Source of the DNA: Nisaea sediminum
GTDB lineage: Bacteria; Pseudomonadota; Alphaproteobacteria; Thalassobaculales; Thalassobaculaceae
Assembly (NCBI RefSeq): GCF_014904705.1
Contig: NZ_JACZCQ010000006.1
Coordinates: 1 to 64,000, forward strand
Direction: 5' to 3'
Length of the DNA stretch: 64,000 nt
This document shows positions 53,836-62,845 of this stretch, one piece after another. Positions within the stretch are counted from its first letter, which is position 1. Each line of letters starts with the position of its first letter. The notes under the pieces were generated by a model that saw nothing but the letters and a program-made list of their open reading frames with translations, made no database searches and was not told the DNA's origin. A program made the position numbers and the translations under genes.

Positions 53836-55707
53836 TTATCCGGCGCGACGCATGCCGGAACGGCGGGCCTTCGGCGTGTCCTCGTCAAAGAGGTTGGTCA
53901 GCTGATCCATCATCGTACCGCCGAGCTGTTCCGCATCCACGATCGTCACCGCACGGCGATAGTAGCGGGTCACGTCGTGGCCGATGCCGATCGCGATCAG
54001 CTCCACCGGGGACCGGGTCTCGATATACTGGATCACCTCGCGCAGATGGCGCTCGAGATAGTTCCCCGGATTGACCGACAGCGTTGAATCGTCGACCGGC
54101 GCACCGTCGGAGATCACCATCAGGATGCGGCGTTCTTCCGGCCGGGCCAGCAGGCGCTGATGCGCCCAGAGCAGGGCCTCGCCGTCGATATTCTCTTTCA
54201 GGATGCCTTCGCGCAGCATCAGGCCGAGCGACTTGCGGGCATGGCGCCACGGCGCGTCGGCGGACTTGTAGATGATGTGGCGGAGATCGTTAAGACGGCC
54301 CGGATTGACCGGCTTGCCGCCCTGGATCCAGTTCTCGCGCGACATCCCGCCCTTCCAGGCGCGCGTGGTGAAGCCGAGCACCTCGACCTTCACGCCGCAG
54401 CGCTCGAGCGTCCGCGCGAGGATGTCCGCGCTCATCGCGGCGATCGAGATCGGCCGGCCGCGCATGGAACCTGAATTGTCGATCAGCAGCGTGACCACGG
54501 TATCGCGGAAGTCGGTGTCCTTCTCCATCTTGTAGGAGAGCGGGCTTTCCGGCATGACCACGACGCGGGCGAGCCGCGCGGCATCGAGGATGCCTTCCTC
54601 GAGGTCGAAGTTCCAGGACCGGTTCTGCTTCGCCAGCAGCTTGCGCTGCATCCGGTTGGCGAGCTTTCCGATCATGCCCTGGAGGTGACTGAGCTGCTGG
54701 TCCAGAAGGGCACGGAGCCGCGCCAGTTCCTCGGCATCGCAGAGCTCTTCGGCCAGGACGACCTCGTCATATTCGGTCGTGAAGGCGTGATAGGCCTTCT
54801 GCATGCGGTTGGCGTCGTCGGCGTTGTGCATCGGCGGCGGCGTACCCGGATTGGCCGGCTGATCGTCACCCTCGCCGGGCTCGAAATCGCCGTCCTCGCT
54901 GTCCTCGCCCTCGCCGGCCTCGTCGCCCGCTTCCATGTCGGACGGAACCATCTCGGAGGAGGTGCTGTCCTCGGCGGTGCCGCGGGTCCCGCTGTCGTTC
55001 AGCTCCTCACCTTCGCCGCCATCGTCCTCGGCCTCCGAATCCGACTCGGATTCCTCCGTCATGCCCTCTTCCCCGATCTCCAGATCGAGATCGCTGATCA
55101 GCTGACGGGAAAGTTTCGCGTAGGCTTCCTGGTCGTCGATGTGCCGGGAAAGCTCGGTCAGCGTCTCGCCGATCTTCGAGGTGACCCAGGGCCGCCAAAG
55201 ATCGACCGCACCGCGCGCGCATTCCGGAGGCGCCTCGCCGGTGATCGCCTCGCGCGCCATCAGTCGGACCACTTCCGACAATGCCACGTCTTCCTTCTCG
55301 GTGACGTTGGCAAGGCCCTGCTTCTCGTAGCGCTGCTCCATCGCGGCTTCGAGGTTCCGGGCAACGCCGGACATCCGCATCGAGCCGAGCGCCTCGACCC
55401 GCGCCTGTTCGGCCGCGTCGAAGATCTCCAGCGCGGCCTGCCCCGTCGGCTGCCGCCGGGCATGGGTCGCGGCATCGTGGTAGCGGAGTTTCAGAGCAAG
55501 ACCGTCAGCCTCGCCCCGGACCCGGGCGACATCCTCGGCCTTGAGGCCGCGCGGCGGCGAGGGCAGACGCACGCGGTCGCCGGAAGCGCTCGCCGTGTCC
55601 GCCCCATAGGTGACCTCCAGCTCCTTCTCGTGCGCCATCGCACGCACGCAGGAAGCTGTCGCACGCTTGAAATCCTCAAGCCGGTCGTCGTCCGCCGATG
55701 ATGCCAT
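53836..55707 (-). CDS. cobT: cobaltochelatase subunit CobT
   Basis: One of two AAA-associated subunits of the aerobic cobaltochelatase (with CobN and CobS) that inserts Co(II) into hydrogenobyrinic acid diamide. The 623-residue protein has an N-terminal helical domain, an acidic middle rich in Glu, Asp and Ser (about residues 210-290), and a C-terminal VWA domain with MIDAS motif [18 protein letters not shown] and [15 protein letters not shown]. It follows cobS by 27 bases. CobN is not in the window. Confidence 0.95.
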   Translation of the reverse strand: MASSADDDRLEDFKRATASCVRAMAHEKELEVTYGADTASASGDRVRLPSPPRGLKAEDVARVRGEADGLALKLRYHDAATHARRQPTGQAALEIFDAAEQARVEALGSMRMSGVARNLEAAMEQRYEKQGLANVTEKEDVALSEVVRLMAREAITGEAPPECARGAVDLWRPWVTSKIGETLTELSRHIDDQEAYAKLSRQLISDLDLEIGEEGMTEESESDSEAEDDGGEGEELNDSGTRGTAEDSTSSEMVPSDMEAGDEAGEGEDSEDGDFEPGEGDDQPANPGTPPPMHNADDANRMQKAYHAFTTEYDEVVLAEELCDAEELARLRALLDQQLSHLQGMIGKLANRMQRKLLAKQNRSWNFDLEEGILDAARLARVVVMPESPLSYKMEKDTDFRDTVVTLLIDNSGSMRGRPISIAAMSADILARTLERCGVKVEVLGFTTRAWKGGMSRENWIQGGKPVNPGRLNDLRHIIYKSADAPWRHARKSLGLMLREGILKENIDGEALLWAHQRLLARPEERRILMVISDGAPVDDSTLSVNPGNYLERHLREVIQYIETRSPVELIAIGIGHDVTRYYRRAVTIVDAEQLGGTMMDQLTNLFDEDTPKARRSGMRRAG

Positions 55708-55734
55708 GTCAGGTCTTCCGAGCCGTACGGCCTG

Positions 55735-56745
55735 TTATTCCGCCGCGCGAATGCTGGTTTCCGGCAGGTCGTCGCCGAAACAACGCTGGTAGAACTCGGA
55801 CACCGTGCTCCGCTCGACCTCGTCGCACTTGTTGAGGAAGGTCAGGCGGAAAGCGGTCGCGACATCGCCGAAGATATTCGCGTTCTCGGCCCAGGTGATG
55901 ACGGTACGCGGCGACATGACGGTCGAGATATCGCCCGACATGAAACCGGCCCGCGTCAGATCCGCCAGAGACACCATGTTGGCGACGGTCTCGCGGCCTT
56001 CCGGCGTGTCGTAGCTCGGCAGCTTGGCGAGAATGATGTCGACCTCGCGATCGTGCGGCAGATAGTTCAGCGTGGTGACGATGCTCCAGCGGTCCATCTG
56101 ACCCTGGTTGATCTGCTGCGTGCCGTGATAGAGGCCGGTCGTGTCGCCGAGACCGACCGTGTTGGCGGTCGCGAAGAGGCGGAAATACTTGTTCGGGTGG
56201 ATCACCTTGTTGGTGTCCAGCAGGGTCATCTTGCCGTCCGTCTCCAGCACGCGCTGGATCACGAACATCACGTCCGCGCGGCCGGCATCGTATTCGTCGA
56301 ACACGAGCGCGACACAATTCTGCAGCGCCCAGGGCAGGATGCCTTCGCGGAACTCGGTGACCTGCTTGCCGTCGCGCAGGACAATGGCGTCCTTGCCGAT
56401 CAGGTCGATACGGCTGATGTGGCTGTCGAGGTTGACGCGCACGCAGGGCCAGTTCAGGCGGGCCGCGACCTGTTCGATATGGGTCGACTTGCCGGTGCCG
56501 TGATAGCCCTGGATCATGACCCGCCGATTGTGGGCGAAGCCTGCGAGAATGGCGAGCGTCGTCTGCTTGTCGAAGAGATAGGTCGGGTCCAGCGTCGGAA
56601 CGTAGTCGCTCGCCTCGCTGAACGCCGGAACCATCATGTCGACATCGATGCCAAAGGTCTCGCGGACCGACACTTCCGTGTCCGGCGCTTCGATATGGTG
56701 CGCGGGCTTGCGCTCGTAAACATGTGCTGCCGCCATGGCCTTCAT
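55735..56745 (-). CDS. cobS: cobaltochelatase subunit CobS (AAA+ ATPase)
   Basis: AAA+ partner of CobT. Walker [19 protein letters not shown], Walker [16 protein letters not shown], and a sensor [20 protein letters not shown] are visible. The ATG at 56745 is used (a TTG two codons further upstream and an ATG at 56736 are alternatives); about 336 residues. Located between the J-domain gene and cobT on the minus strand, the standard alphaproteobacterial order. Confidence 0.95.
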   Translation of the reverse strand: MKAMAAAHVYERKPAHHIEAPDTEVSVRETFGIDVDMMVPAFSEASDYVPTLDPTYLFDKQTTLAILAGFAHNRRVMIQGYHGTGKSTHIEQVAARLNWPCVRVNLDSHISRIDLIGKDAIVLRDGKQVTEFREGILPWALQNCVALVFDEYDAGRADVMFVIQRVLETDGKMTLLDTNKVIHPNKYFRLFATANTVGLGDTTGLYHGTQQINQGQMDRWSIVTTLNYLPHDREVDIILAKLPSYDTPEGRETVANMVSLADLTRAGFMSGDISTVMSPRTVITWAENANIFGDVATAFRLTFLNKCDEVERSTVSEFYQRCFGDDLPETSIRAAE

Positions 56746-56805
56746 TCCCAAGTGATGTGGGTGACTCTCCGGCGCCGGAACGTCGTCAGCGAGGTTCCCA
56801 CGCGT

Positions 56806-57384
56806 TCAAGATAGAAACTTCTTCAAAGTCGTATAGGCCTCGTTGATGATTTTCAACCGTTCTTCGGCCTGCTTGTCGCCGCCATTCGCATCCGGATGAT
56901 GCTTTTTTACGAGCTGCTTATACCGGGCCTTCAGCTCCACTTCCGAAACCGGCGGCTCCAACCCCATGATTGCGAAAGCTTTTCCTTCCGCCGTCTCGGC
57001 TCCAGGACGGGTCGGACCGGCACCGGAGGCTGCCCCCATTTCCTCGTCACCATTGAGCGCGCCGAACGGGTCTCTGTAATCCCCGGCAACAAACTTGCGA
57101 TAAGCCGCCGCGGCACCGAGCGGCCAGGTCGGCCGGTCCCAGGTGGTTGAGCGGCGGATCGCCTGTTCGAGTTCTTCAGGCGATACGCCTTCGTAATAGT
57201 TCCATTGCTTATTATATGAGCGCACGTGATCGAGGCAGAACCAATAATAGTCCTCCAGACGGTCGCGCGCCTTCGGTGCCCGGTGCTCTCCCCGCTCGCG
57301 GCAGCCGGGCGCATCGCACCGGCGGAATCCGGATTCGGCAGCGTAGCTGTCGATTTTCAGGGAATCGCTTTGCGCCTTCCGCAT
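56806..57384 (-). CDS. J-domain (DnaJ-like) protein
   Basis: A 192-residue co-chaperone-like protein. The N-terminal part has RRCDAPGCRERGEHRAPKAR (two Cys, zinc-finger-like) and LEDYYWFCLDHVRSYNKQWN. The C-terminal J domain (from about residue 130) carries the required HPD in KQLVKKHHPDANGGDKQ and a closing EAYTTLKKFL. No Gly/Phe region or zinc repeats of DnaJ. It lies 60 bases upstream of cobS, a linkage seen in many alphaproteobacteria, and is divergent from bolA. It probably works with DnaK. Confidence 0.9.
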   Translation of the reverse strand: MRKAQSDSLKIDSYAAESGFRRCDAPGCRERGEHRAPKARDRLEDYYWFCLDHVRSYNKQWNYYEGVSPEELEQAIRRSTTWDRPTWPLGAAAAYRKFVAGDYRDPFGALNGDEEMGAASGAGPTRPGAETAEGKAFAIMGLEPPVSEVELKARYKQLVKKHHPDANGGDKQAEERLKIINEAYTTLKKFLS

Positions 57385-57498
57385 ACCGTGGTTTCCAAAT
57401 TAGCTCTGGCCCCGCATTTGCAGGTCGTTCGAAACTGGGGGTTATCGCCCCGCACAAAATCCGGAAAGGCCGCGCGAGCGGCCAAAGGAGTTAAATTA

Positions 57499-57765
57499 AT
57501 GTCCGTGACCGAGACGATCAAAGTGAAATTAACCGCAGCCCTCGCTCCAGCGCATCTCGAGGTGGTTGATGACTCCCACCGTCATCGCGGACATGGCGGT
57601 TGGCGCGAGGGTGGAGAGACCCATTTCAATGTCGAAATCGTCTCCGACGCCTTCGCGGGAAAGTCGCGTATCGAGCGGCAGAGGATGGTCCATGAAATCC
57701 TCGCGGCCGAACTGGCCGATCGCGTGCATGCCTTGTCGATCAAGGCCAAGTCACCGGCCGAGTAA
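57499..57765 (+). CDS. BolA family protein
   Basis: An 88-residue BolA-like (BolA/IbaG) protein with the alpha-beta-beta-alpha-alpha fold. Motifs HLEVVDDSHRHRGHGGWREG (His and Gly cluster), THFNVEIVSDAFAGKSRIER and QRMVHEILAAELADRVHALS are typical; the His region can bind an iron-sulfur cluster with a monothiol glutaredoxin. AAAGGAG lies 8 bases before ATG 57499. Divergent from the J-domain gene, a usual alphaproteobacterial pair. Confidence 0.93.
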   Translation: MSVTETIKVKLTAALAPAHLEVVDDSHRHRGHGGWREGGETHFNVEIVSDAFAGKSRIERQRMVHEILAAELADRVHALSIKAKSPAE

Positions 57766-57857
57766 CCGGAGTGAGACCCAAGCGATGCAATCAAAAAGGG
57801 ATTTCTTATGACTGAATCGTTTTTTAGTTGCGTAAAAATTACATACGCTGATACATC

Positions 57858-57871
57858 GGAGCACGTGCTCC
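57858..57871. promoter_or_regulatory. 14-base perfect palindrome upstream of the second RHH gene
   Basis: GGAGCACGTGCTCC, 37 bases before the RHH start codon. It may be an autoregulatory operator, since RHH proteins commonly bind such palindromes near their own promoter. Confidence 0.4.
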
Positions 57872-57907
57872 AGAACGGCAGTACGGTCTGAATATGCGGG
57901 TATCGGT

Positions 57908-58240
57908 TTGTCAACGCTCATAAGCAAGAATGTTCTGGTCGACGGACGCCGCACCAGCATGCGGCTCGAGCCGGCGATGTGGGACGCCCTCGGCCAGATC
58001 GCCGCGCGCGAAAATCTTACCGTTCATCAGATCTGCGGGATCGTGAACCGGCACCGGATGAACACGTCGCTCACCTCCGCGATCCGCGTCTTCATACTGG
58101 GTTACTTTCGGATCCTTGCGGATAACCTGGAACGAAGGCCTGCGGTCGGCTCCGAGGAATCGATCATCCATATGGTGTTCCGCCAGACGGAAGAGTTCCG
58201 GAACTCGCCGCAACTTGGGCGTTACGCCGGCTCCTTGTAG
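57908..58240 (+). CDS. ribbon-helix-helix (RHH_4) regulator, paralogue 2
   Basis: A 110-residue protein with the same core as the protein at 45496-45879: DGRRTSMRLEPAMWDALGQI, then ENLTVHQICGIVNRHRMNT and SLTSAIRVFILGYFRILAD. The start codon is apparently TTG 57908 because no in-frame ATG fits the conserved N-terminus; the ribosome binding site is weak, so the start is uncertain. The C-terminal 40 residues differ from the paralogue. The stop overlaps the convergent DUF2889 gene by 19 bases. Probably a DNA-binding regulator; target unknown. Confidence 0.8.
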   Translation: MSTLISKNVLVDGRRTSMRLEPAMWDALGQIAARENLTVHQICGIVNRHRMNTSLTSAIRVFILGYFRILADNLERRPAVGSEESIIHMVFRQTEEFRNSPQLGRYAGSL

Positions 58241-58788
58241 TAATCCGGCCAGATCTCCTTCACCACCGGGCTGCTTTCTCCGAACGCGTGACAGGAATTG
58301 AGCAGCGGCGGGGTGCCTTCTCGTTCCGGCTCCTTCTCGCCGCGCTCCCGCCGGAGACGAGCCCGCTCGCCGTAGAGCGTCTGATAGGCCGTCGTCGCCA
58401 TCGGCCAGAGCAGTTCGACGAGATGGGTGCAGCCTTCCGCACCGCCGAGCGACGACAGCACCTTCTTGCGCCAGCCGGGACCGATGCGCACGCCTTTAAG
58501 GCGCTGGAAGTTGCCCGTTATGGCCGGACAGATCTCGAACGGCCCGTTATCCGTCACCGCCTCGACCGCGTGAATTGTGAGATCGTCGTCGACCGTCAAG
58601 CGGATCGACATGTCGTGGATCGGCTCGCCCGGCTGAATCCCGCCCCGGAACTTGTTCGGAACCTCGTATGTCTTCACGTCCGTGATGCGGCCCTCGATAT
58701 CGAGCAGGCCGTCATCCCGCCGGAAGCCCTCGCAGGTGACACGGCGCGTGTGGACTTTCCGGCGCGGCGCCGGATCTGACAAGGGCAT
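58222..58788 (-). CDS. DUF2889 family protein
   Basis: A 188-residue protein from ATG 58788, with GGAGAG in front. The family core is KVHTRRVTCEGFRRDDGLLD, then TYEVPNKFRGGIQPGEPIHD, LTVDDDLTIHAVEAVTDNG and ITGNFQRLKGVRIGPGWRKK, ending GGAEGCTHLVELLWPMATTA. Function unknown; cytoplasmic, no membrane segment. It lies convergent with the RHH gene. Family assignment is by motif recall. Confidence 0.8.
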   Translation of the reverse strand: MPLSDPAPRRKVHTRRVTCEGFRRDDGLLDIEGRITDVKTYEVPNKFRGGIQPGEPIHDMSIRLTVDDDLTIHAVEAVTDNGPFEICPAITGNFQRLKGVRIGPGWRKKVLSSLGGAEGCTHLVELLWPMATTAYQTLYGERARLRRERGEKEPEREGTPPLLNSCHAFGESSPVVKEIWPDYYKEPA

Positions 58789-58868
58789 GGAACTCTCCGG
58801 AGTGATATTGCTTTGCAGCAAAAATCAGTCCGGGCCGCGCGGAAGTCAATTCCCTCGGCACCGCCGGT

Positions 58869-59318
58869 TTACGGCAGGCCGGCCATTCCGGATCCCGAAA
58901 TGAAGGCCTCGCGCTCCAGGACGGCTTCCTCCAGGTCCTCGCGGACGGCCGCGTAGATGTCCCGGATCGATACCATGCCGATGATTTTTCCATCCTCCTC
59001 CACGGGAAGATGCCGGAACTTGCCTTGCTGCATTCGCTGCAAGGCGTCCATCACCGACGCCTTGGGTCCGATGGTTTCGGGATTCGCCGTCATAATCGCC
59101 GAAATCTTCGTCTCCGCCGCCGGCAGTTCCTGGGCGACGAGCCGTCCCGCGATGTCGCGTTCCGAAAGAATGCCGACCAGTTCCTCGCCCTCGAGAATAA
59201 GCAGCGCGCCGATCTTGCGGCTGGTCATCAGTTTGGCGGCGGCAAGAACCGTATCGCTTGGACTGAGCGACGAGAGATCCTGCTTATCGACCACGTCGGG
59301 TACGATGTGTCTGGACAT
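58869..59318 (-). CDS. twin CBS-domain protein
   Basis: A 149-residue protein made almost only of two CBS domains. The first begins TVLAAAKLMTSRKIGALLIL with GILSERDIAGRLV, and the second reads SVMDALQRMQQGKFRHLPVE with GMVSIRDIYAAVRE. CBS pairs bind adenosyl nucleotides and act as energy sensors. GGGGAGAATGCC precedes ATG 59318. It may be transcribed with the CNNM gene, whose stop is 42 bases upstream. Confidence 0.88.
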   Translation of the reverse strand: MSRHIVPDVVDKQDLSSLSPSDTVLAAAKLMTSRKIGALLILEGEELVGILSERDIAGRLVAQELPAAETKISAIMTANPETIGPKASVMDALQRMQQGKFRHLPVEEDGKIIGMVSIRDIYAAVREDLEEAVLEREAFISGSGMAGLP

Positions 59319-59360
59319 GGCATTCTCCCCGATAGGTTATTTCTATCAGGATATACCAAA

Positions 59361-60695
59361 TCAGGACGCGTCTGGTAGCTGCCTCGTTTCGGCGGCTTCC
59401 TTTCCCGCCTCGACGCGCGTCTCCGGCGATATCCTGAGCAGGGTGATCTGGTTCCGGTGTCGGCGCAGGATCTTGAAGCGGAATCCGTGGAACACGAACT
59501 CCTGGGAGACGTTCGGAATGGTCCTGGCCTCGTGCAGTACCAGTCCGGCGATGGTCGAGGCCTCCTCGTCGGGCAGGTTCCAGTCGAATTCCCGGTTGAG
59601 GTCCCGCAGCGTCACGGTGCCGTCGATCACGTAGGAACCGTCCGGCTGGGGACGCACGCCCGCGACCGCCACATCGTGCTCGTCGCTGATGTCCCCGACG
59701 ATCTCCTCAATGATGTCTTCCAGGGTCACGATCCCCTGGAACGCGCCGTATTCGTCGATCACCAGGGCAAAATGCTCGCGCCGGGCCCGGAAGGCCTGCA
59801 ACTGGTCGAGCAGAGTGGTGGTCGAGGGGATGAACCACGGGTCGGCAGCGATGTCCCTGATATCGAGCTTCTCGAGTTCCTCGGCGCTCAGTCCCTTGAC
59901 GGCACGCAGAACCGCCTTGGCGTGCAGCACGCCGACGATTTCCTCATGGTCCCCCTTGAAGAGAGGCAGGCGGGTATAGGGGCTCTTCATGATCTGCGAG
60001 ATCAGGTTGTCCAGGGTGTCGTCCGCATCCAGCATCTCCACCCGGCGACGGTGGGTCATGATTTCCTCGACCCAGACCTCGCTCAGATCGAGAATGGAGC
60101 GCAGCATGGCGCGCTCCTCGCGGACCTCCTCCTCGTCGACCTCGACCCGATGACCGTGCAGCTCGATCAGCCCGCGAAGCTCCTCCTCCTGCTCGGAGTG
60201 ACCGAACTCCTCGGAGATCTTGACCCCGAACAGCGCGAGGATGCCGCGGACGATCCACCGGACCGCCTTTGCGATCGGACTAAGGATAAAGACGATGACA
60301 TTGACCAGCGGGGCCACCACGAGCGCCACGCGGTCCGAATTGTTCAGCGCGTAGGTCTTCGGCAGGACCTCGGCAAAGATCACGACGATCACGGTCATCA
60401 CCAGCGTCGCGTAGGCGACTCCGGTCTCCCCGAAGAAATGCAGGAAGATCGTGGTCGCGAGCACCGAGCTCAGAATATTGGTGATGTTGTTGCCGATCAG
60501 GATCGCCCCGATCATGGTCTCGCTGTGTTCGCGCAGCGCGAGCACGCGATGTGCGCGCTTCTCGCCCTTGCGATCGAGCTGGTGCATCCGGGCATAGGAG
60601 GCACCGGTCAAAGCGGTCTCCGAGCCGGAGAAAAAGGCCGAGAACACGATCAGCAGCAAGATACTGCCAATGGTCAGCAGCAATTCGGCGTCCAT
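59361..60695 (-). CDS. CNNM/CorC-family membrane protein (HlyC/CorC type)
   Basis: A 444-residue putative Mg/Co transporter-like protein. The N-terminal DUF21 has four helices (FSAFFSGSETALTGASYAR first), then a CBS pair (VEEIMTHRRRVEMLDADDTL and GDHEEIVGVLHAKAVLRAV), then the CorC_HlyC C-terminal domain (AFQGIVTLEDIIEEIVGDI). FAEVLPKTYALNNSD is the conserved family segment. Located 22 bases after aroB on the minus strand, the usual aroK-aroB-CNNM order. Transported ion inferred. Confidence 0.9.
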   Translation of the reverse strand: MDAELLLTIGSILLLIVFSAFFSGSETALTGASYARMHQLDRKGEKRAHRVLALREHSETMIGAILIGNNITNILSSVLATTIFLHFFGETGVAYATLVMTVIVVIFAEVLPKTYALNNSDRVALVVAPLVNVIVFILSPIAKAVRWIVRGILALFGVKISEEFGHSEQEEELRGLIELHGHRVEVDEEEVREERAMLRSILDLSEVWVEEIMTHRRRVEMLDADDTLDNLISQIMKSPYTRLPLFKGDHEEIVGVLHAKAVLRAVKGLSAEELEKLDIRDIAADPWFIPSTTTLLDQLQAFRARREHFALVIDEYGAFQGIVTLEDIIEEIVGDISDEHDVAVAGVRPQPDGSYVIDGTVTLRDLNREFDWNLPDEEASTIAGLVLHEARTIPNVSQEFVFHGFRFKILRRHRNQITLLRISPETRVEAGKEAAETRQLPDAS

Positions 60696-60717
60696 TATCC
60701 GCTATTTCTCCCTGACT

Positions 60718-61848
60718 CTAGGCGCCGGCCGCTGCCGACAGGTCTTCTTCAAGCATGCCCTGGACCGCGTCGGGCGCGACATCGTCGCTGGTGAAAGCCT
60801 CGCCGATCCCGCGGGCCAGCACGAAACGGATGGTTCCGTCCCGCGCTTTTTTGTCCCTGCGCATGGAGGCCAGCAGATCCCCGGCCTTCCATTTTTCCGC
60901 TCCCGGAATGTCGCGGACCCGCGCCATCAGTCCCATGCCGGCCAGATGGCTGCGCGCGCGCTCCGTGTCCTGACCCGGACAGAGGCCGAGACGGCGCGAC
61001 AGCTCCAGCGCCTGGACCATGCCGATGGAAACCGCCTCGCCATGCAGCAACGAGCCGTCATAGCCCGCCGCCGCTTCCAGCGCATGCCCGAAGGTATGGC
61101 CGAAATTCAGCAGTTCCCGCAGCCCCGCCTCGTGTTCGTCTGCAGCCACAACGGCCGCTTTCGCCTTGCAGCTCTCGACCACCGCCGTGATCCGCGCCGC
61201 CTCGTCGCCCGCGATGAGCGCGGCACCGTGCTGCTCAAGCCATTCGAAGAAAGCCACGTCGCGGATCAGTCCGTACTTCACCACCTCGGCATAGCCGGCG
61301 AGGATCTCACGCTTCGGCAGCGTCGCGAGCGCGCCGGTGTCGGCGAGCACCAGGCGCGGCTGATGGAAGGCGCCGACCAGATTCTTGCCCTGAGCCGTGT
61401 TGATCCCGGTCTTGCCGCCGACCGAACTGTCGACCTGCGCCAGCAGGGTCGTCGGAATCTGGATGAAATCGAGTCCCCGCAGGACCGACGCGGCGCAAAA
61501 TCCGGCAAGGTCACCGACCACCCCGCCACCGAGGGCCACGACCCCGGTACGCCGGTCGACGCCGCTCTCGAGCATCTTCGTCACCACATGCTCGTAGCTT
61601 TCGAAGCTCTTCGACCCTTCGCCCGGCGGCACGGCGATCGTGGTGGAGGATATGCCAGCGGCTTTCAGCGACGCGATCAGCGGCTCCAGCCAGAAGCCCG
61701 AAACCGAGGAATCGGTGACGATGAAAACCTTCTTTCCACGCAGGACCGCGCCGATCTCCGCTCCCGCATTCTCGATCAGATGCGGTCCGACCCGGATATC
61801 GTAGCTGCGCTCTCCGAGGGCTACGGGGACCGTCTGGATGGTTGTCAT
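60718..61848 (-). CDS. aroB: 3-dehydroquinate synthase
   Basis: NAD- and metal-dependent enzyme converting DAHP to 3-dehydroquinate, second step of the shikimate pathway. The 376-residue protein has KKVFIVTDSSVSGFW, NAD region VVALGGGVVGDLAGFCAASV, DFIQIPTTLLAQVDSSVGGK with the catalytic Lys, and metal-ligand segments LLNFGHTFGHALEA and LLHGEAVSIGMVQA. Transcribed with aroK, whose stop is 40 bases before the aroB ATG. Confidence 0.96.
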   Translation of the reverse strand: MTTIQTVPVALGERSYDIRVGPHLIENAGAEIGAVLRGKKVFIVTDSSVSGFWLEPLIASLKAAGISSTTIAVPPGEGSKSFESYEHVVTKMLESGVDRRTGVVALGGGVVGDLAGFCAASVLRGLDFIQIPTTLLAQVDSSVGGKTGINTAQGKNLVGAFHQPRLVLADTGALATLPKREILAGYAEVVKYGLIRDVAFFEWLEQHGAALIAGDEAARITAVVESCKAKAAVVAADEHEAGLRELLNFGHTFGHALEAAAGYDGSLLHGEAVSIGMVQALELSRRLGLCPGQDTERARSHLAGMGLMARVRDIPGAEKWKAGDLLASMRRDKKARDGTIRFVLARGIGEAFTSDDVAPDAVQGMLEEDLSAAAGA

Positions 61849-61887
61849 TTCAATGTCCTGTCCTATCGAGAGCGGCGGTCGCGGTTC

Positions 61888-62469
61888 TCATTCCGCGGGA
61901 ACGGTGTCGGTCACGCCGTCGAGATAATCCGCCAATACCTCGCACGCCCGCTCGACGGTGGCTTCGATCGGCCCGCGGCGGGACTCCACTTCGAGGTCTG
62001 CCAGCGCATAGACCGGGTAGCGTTCTTCCATCAGCTTCCTCAGTACCTCACGCGGATTATTCTTCGCGAGAAGGGGCCGGCCCTGCCGCCGGCTCACACG
62101 CTCGTAAAGGACGTCGAGATCGGCTTTCAGCCAGACCGAGACCGCGTGTGCCGCGATCGCGGCCCGCGTGTCTTCGGCCATGAAGGCCCCGCCGCCGGTC
62201 GCAAGCACCACGGGCGGTCCGTCCAGAATGCGCTGGATCACCCGTCGCTCGCCGCGCCGGAATTCCTCCTCGCCGAATCGCTCGAAGAATTCGGGAATGG
62301 TGCAGCCTGCGGCGCGTTCGATCTCCTGATCGGCGTCGATGAAAGGCATCTGCAGCTTTTGCGCAAGCCGGCGGCCGACGCTGCTCTTGCCGGCGCCCAT
62401 GAGGCCGACCAGAACGATGCTTTTCGTCATTTGTTCCGGGGAATGCGCCAGATCGGAGTGAATCACCAT
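61888..62469 (-). CDS. aroK: shikimate kinase
   Basis: Phosphorylates shikimate with ATP. P loop VLVGLMGAGKSSVGRRLAQ, shikimate site DADQEIERAAG, Walker-like VVLATGGGAFMAEDTR and lid SRRQGRPLL. The start is uncertain: ATG 62469 gives 193 residues and ATG 62430 gives 180; neither has a strong ribosome binding site, and N-terminal arms are common in alphaproteobacterial AroK. First gene of aroK-aroB. About 238 bases to the next plus-strand gene hold nothing firm apart from a weak GGCGTT-GCA-AACGCC hairpin at 62625-62639. Confidence 0.93.
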   Translation of the reverse strand: MVIHSDLAHSPEQMTKSIVLVGLMGAGKSSVGRRLAQKLQMPFIDADQEIERAAGCTIPEFFERFGEEEFRRGERRVIQRILDGPPVVLATGGGAFMAEDTRAAIAAHAVSVWLKADLDVLYERVSRRQGRPLLAKNNPREVLRKLMEERYPVYALADLEVESRRGPIEATVERACEVLADYLDGVTDTVPAE

Positions 62470-62707
62470 GGGAAGCAGGCCGCGGCACCGGATGGCAAGC
62501 AAAGGTCGCTTGTCTGATACATCCGGTACCTCTCTTTACCTCTCCCTCGTTGAACTCGCTCCATGCGGCCGGTATGCTGCCGCAAACGCGTCATAATCCG
62601 CCGGTAGCATAACTTTCCGTATATGGCGTTGCAAACGCCTTGGGTCAGGTGCGTGCATGCCGGCAGGACCGGGGGCGCGCGAAACAGTAATTCCATGGGT
62701 CCACGGC

Positions 62708-62845
62708 ATGAAATTGACGCTCTGGGTTGTGGTCGTCATAGCATTGTTCTTCGGCGGCGGCTTCGCGTTTCTCTCCACTTGGGATATCCCGGCACCGACC
62801 AGCCAGATCGAACAGGTTCTCCCGAATGAACAATTCCCCCGCTGA
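62708..62845 (+). CDS. 45-residue membrane protein
   Basis: Single-span small protein MKLTLWVVVVIALFFGGGFA with a short tail (LSTWDIPAPTSQIEQ) following the helix. The LSTWDIPAP segment looks conserved from memory of small alphaproteobacterial proteins near aroK, but no function is known. It overlaps the following gene by 20 bases, so translation is likely coupled. The same frame extends further upstream, yet the helix begins right after this ATG. Short length limits confidence. Confidence 0.68.
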   Translation: MKLTLWVVVVIALFFGGGFAFLSTWDIPAPTSQIEQVLPNEQFPR

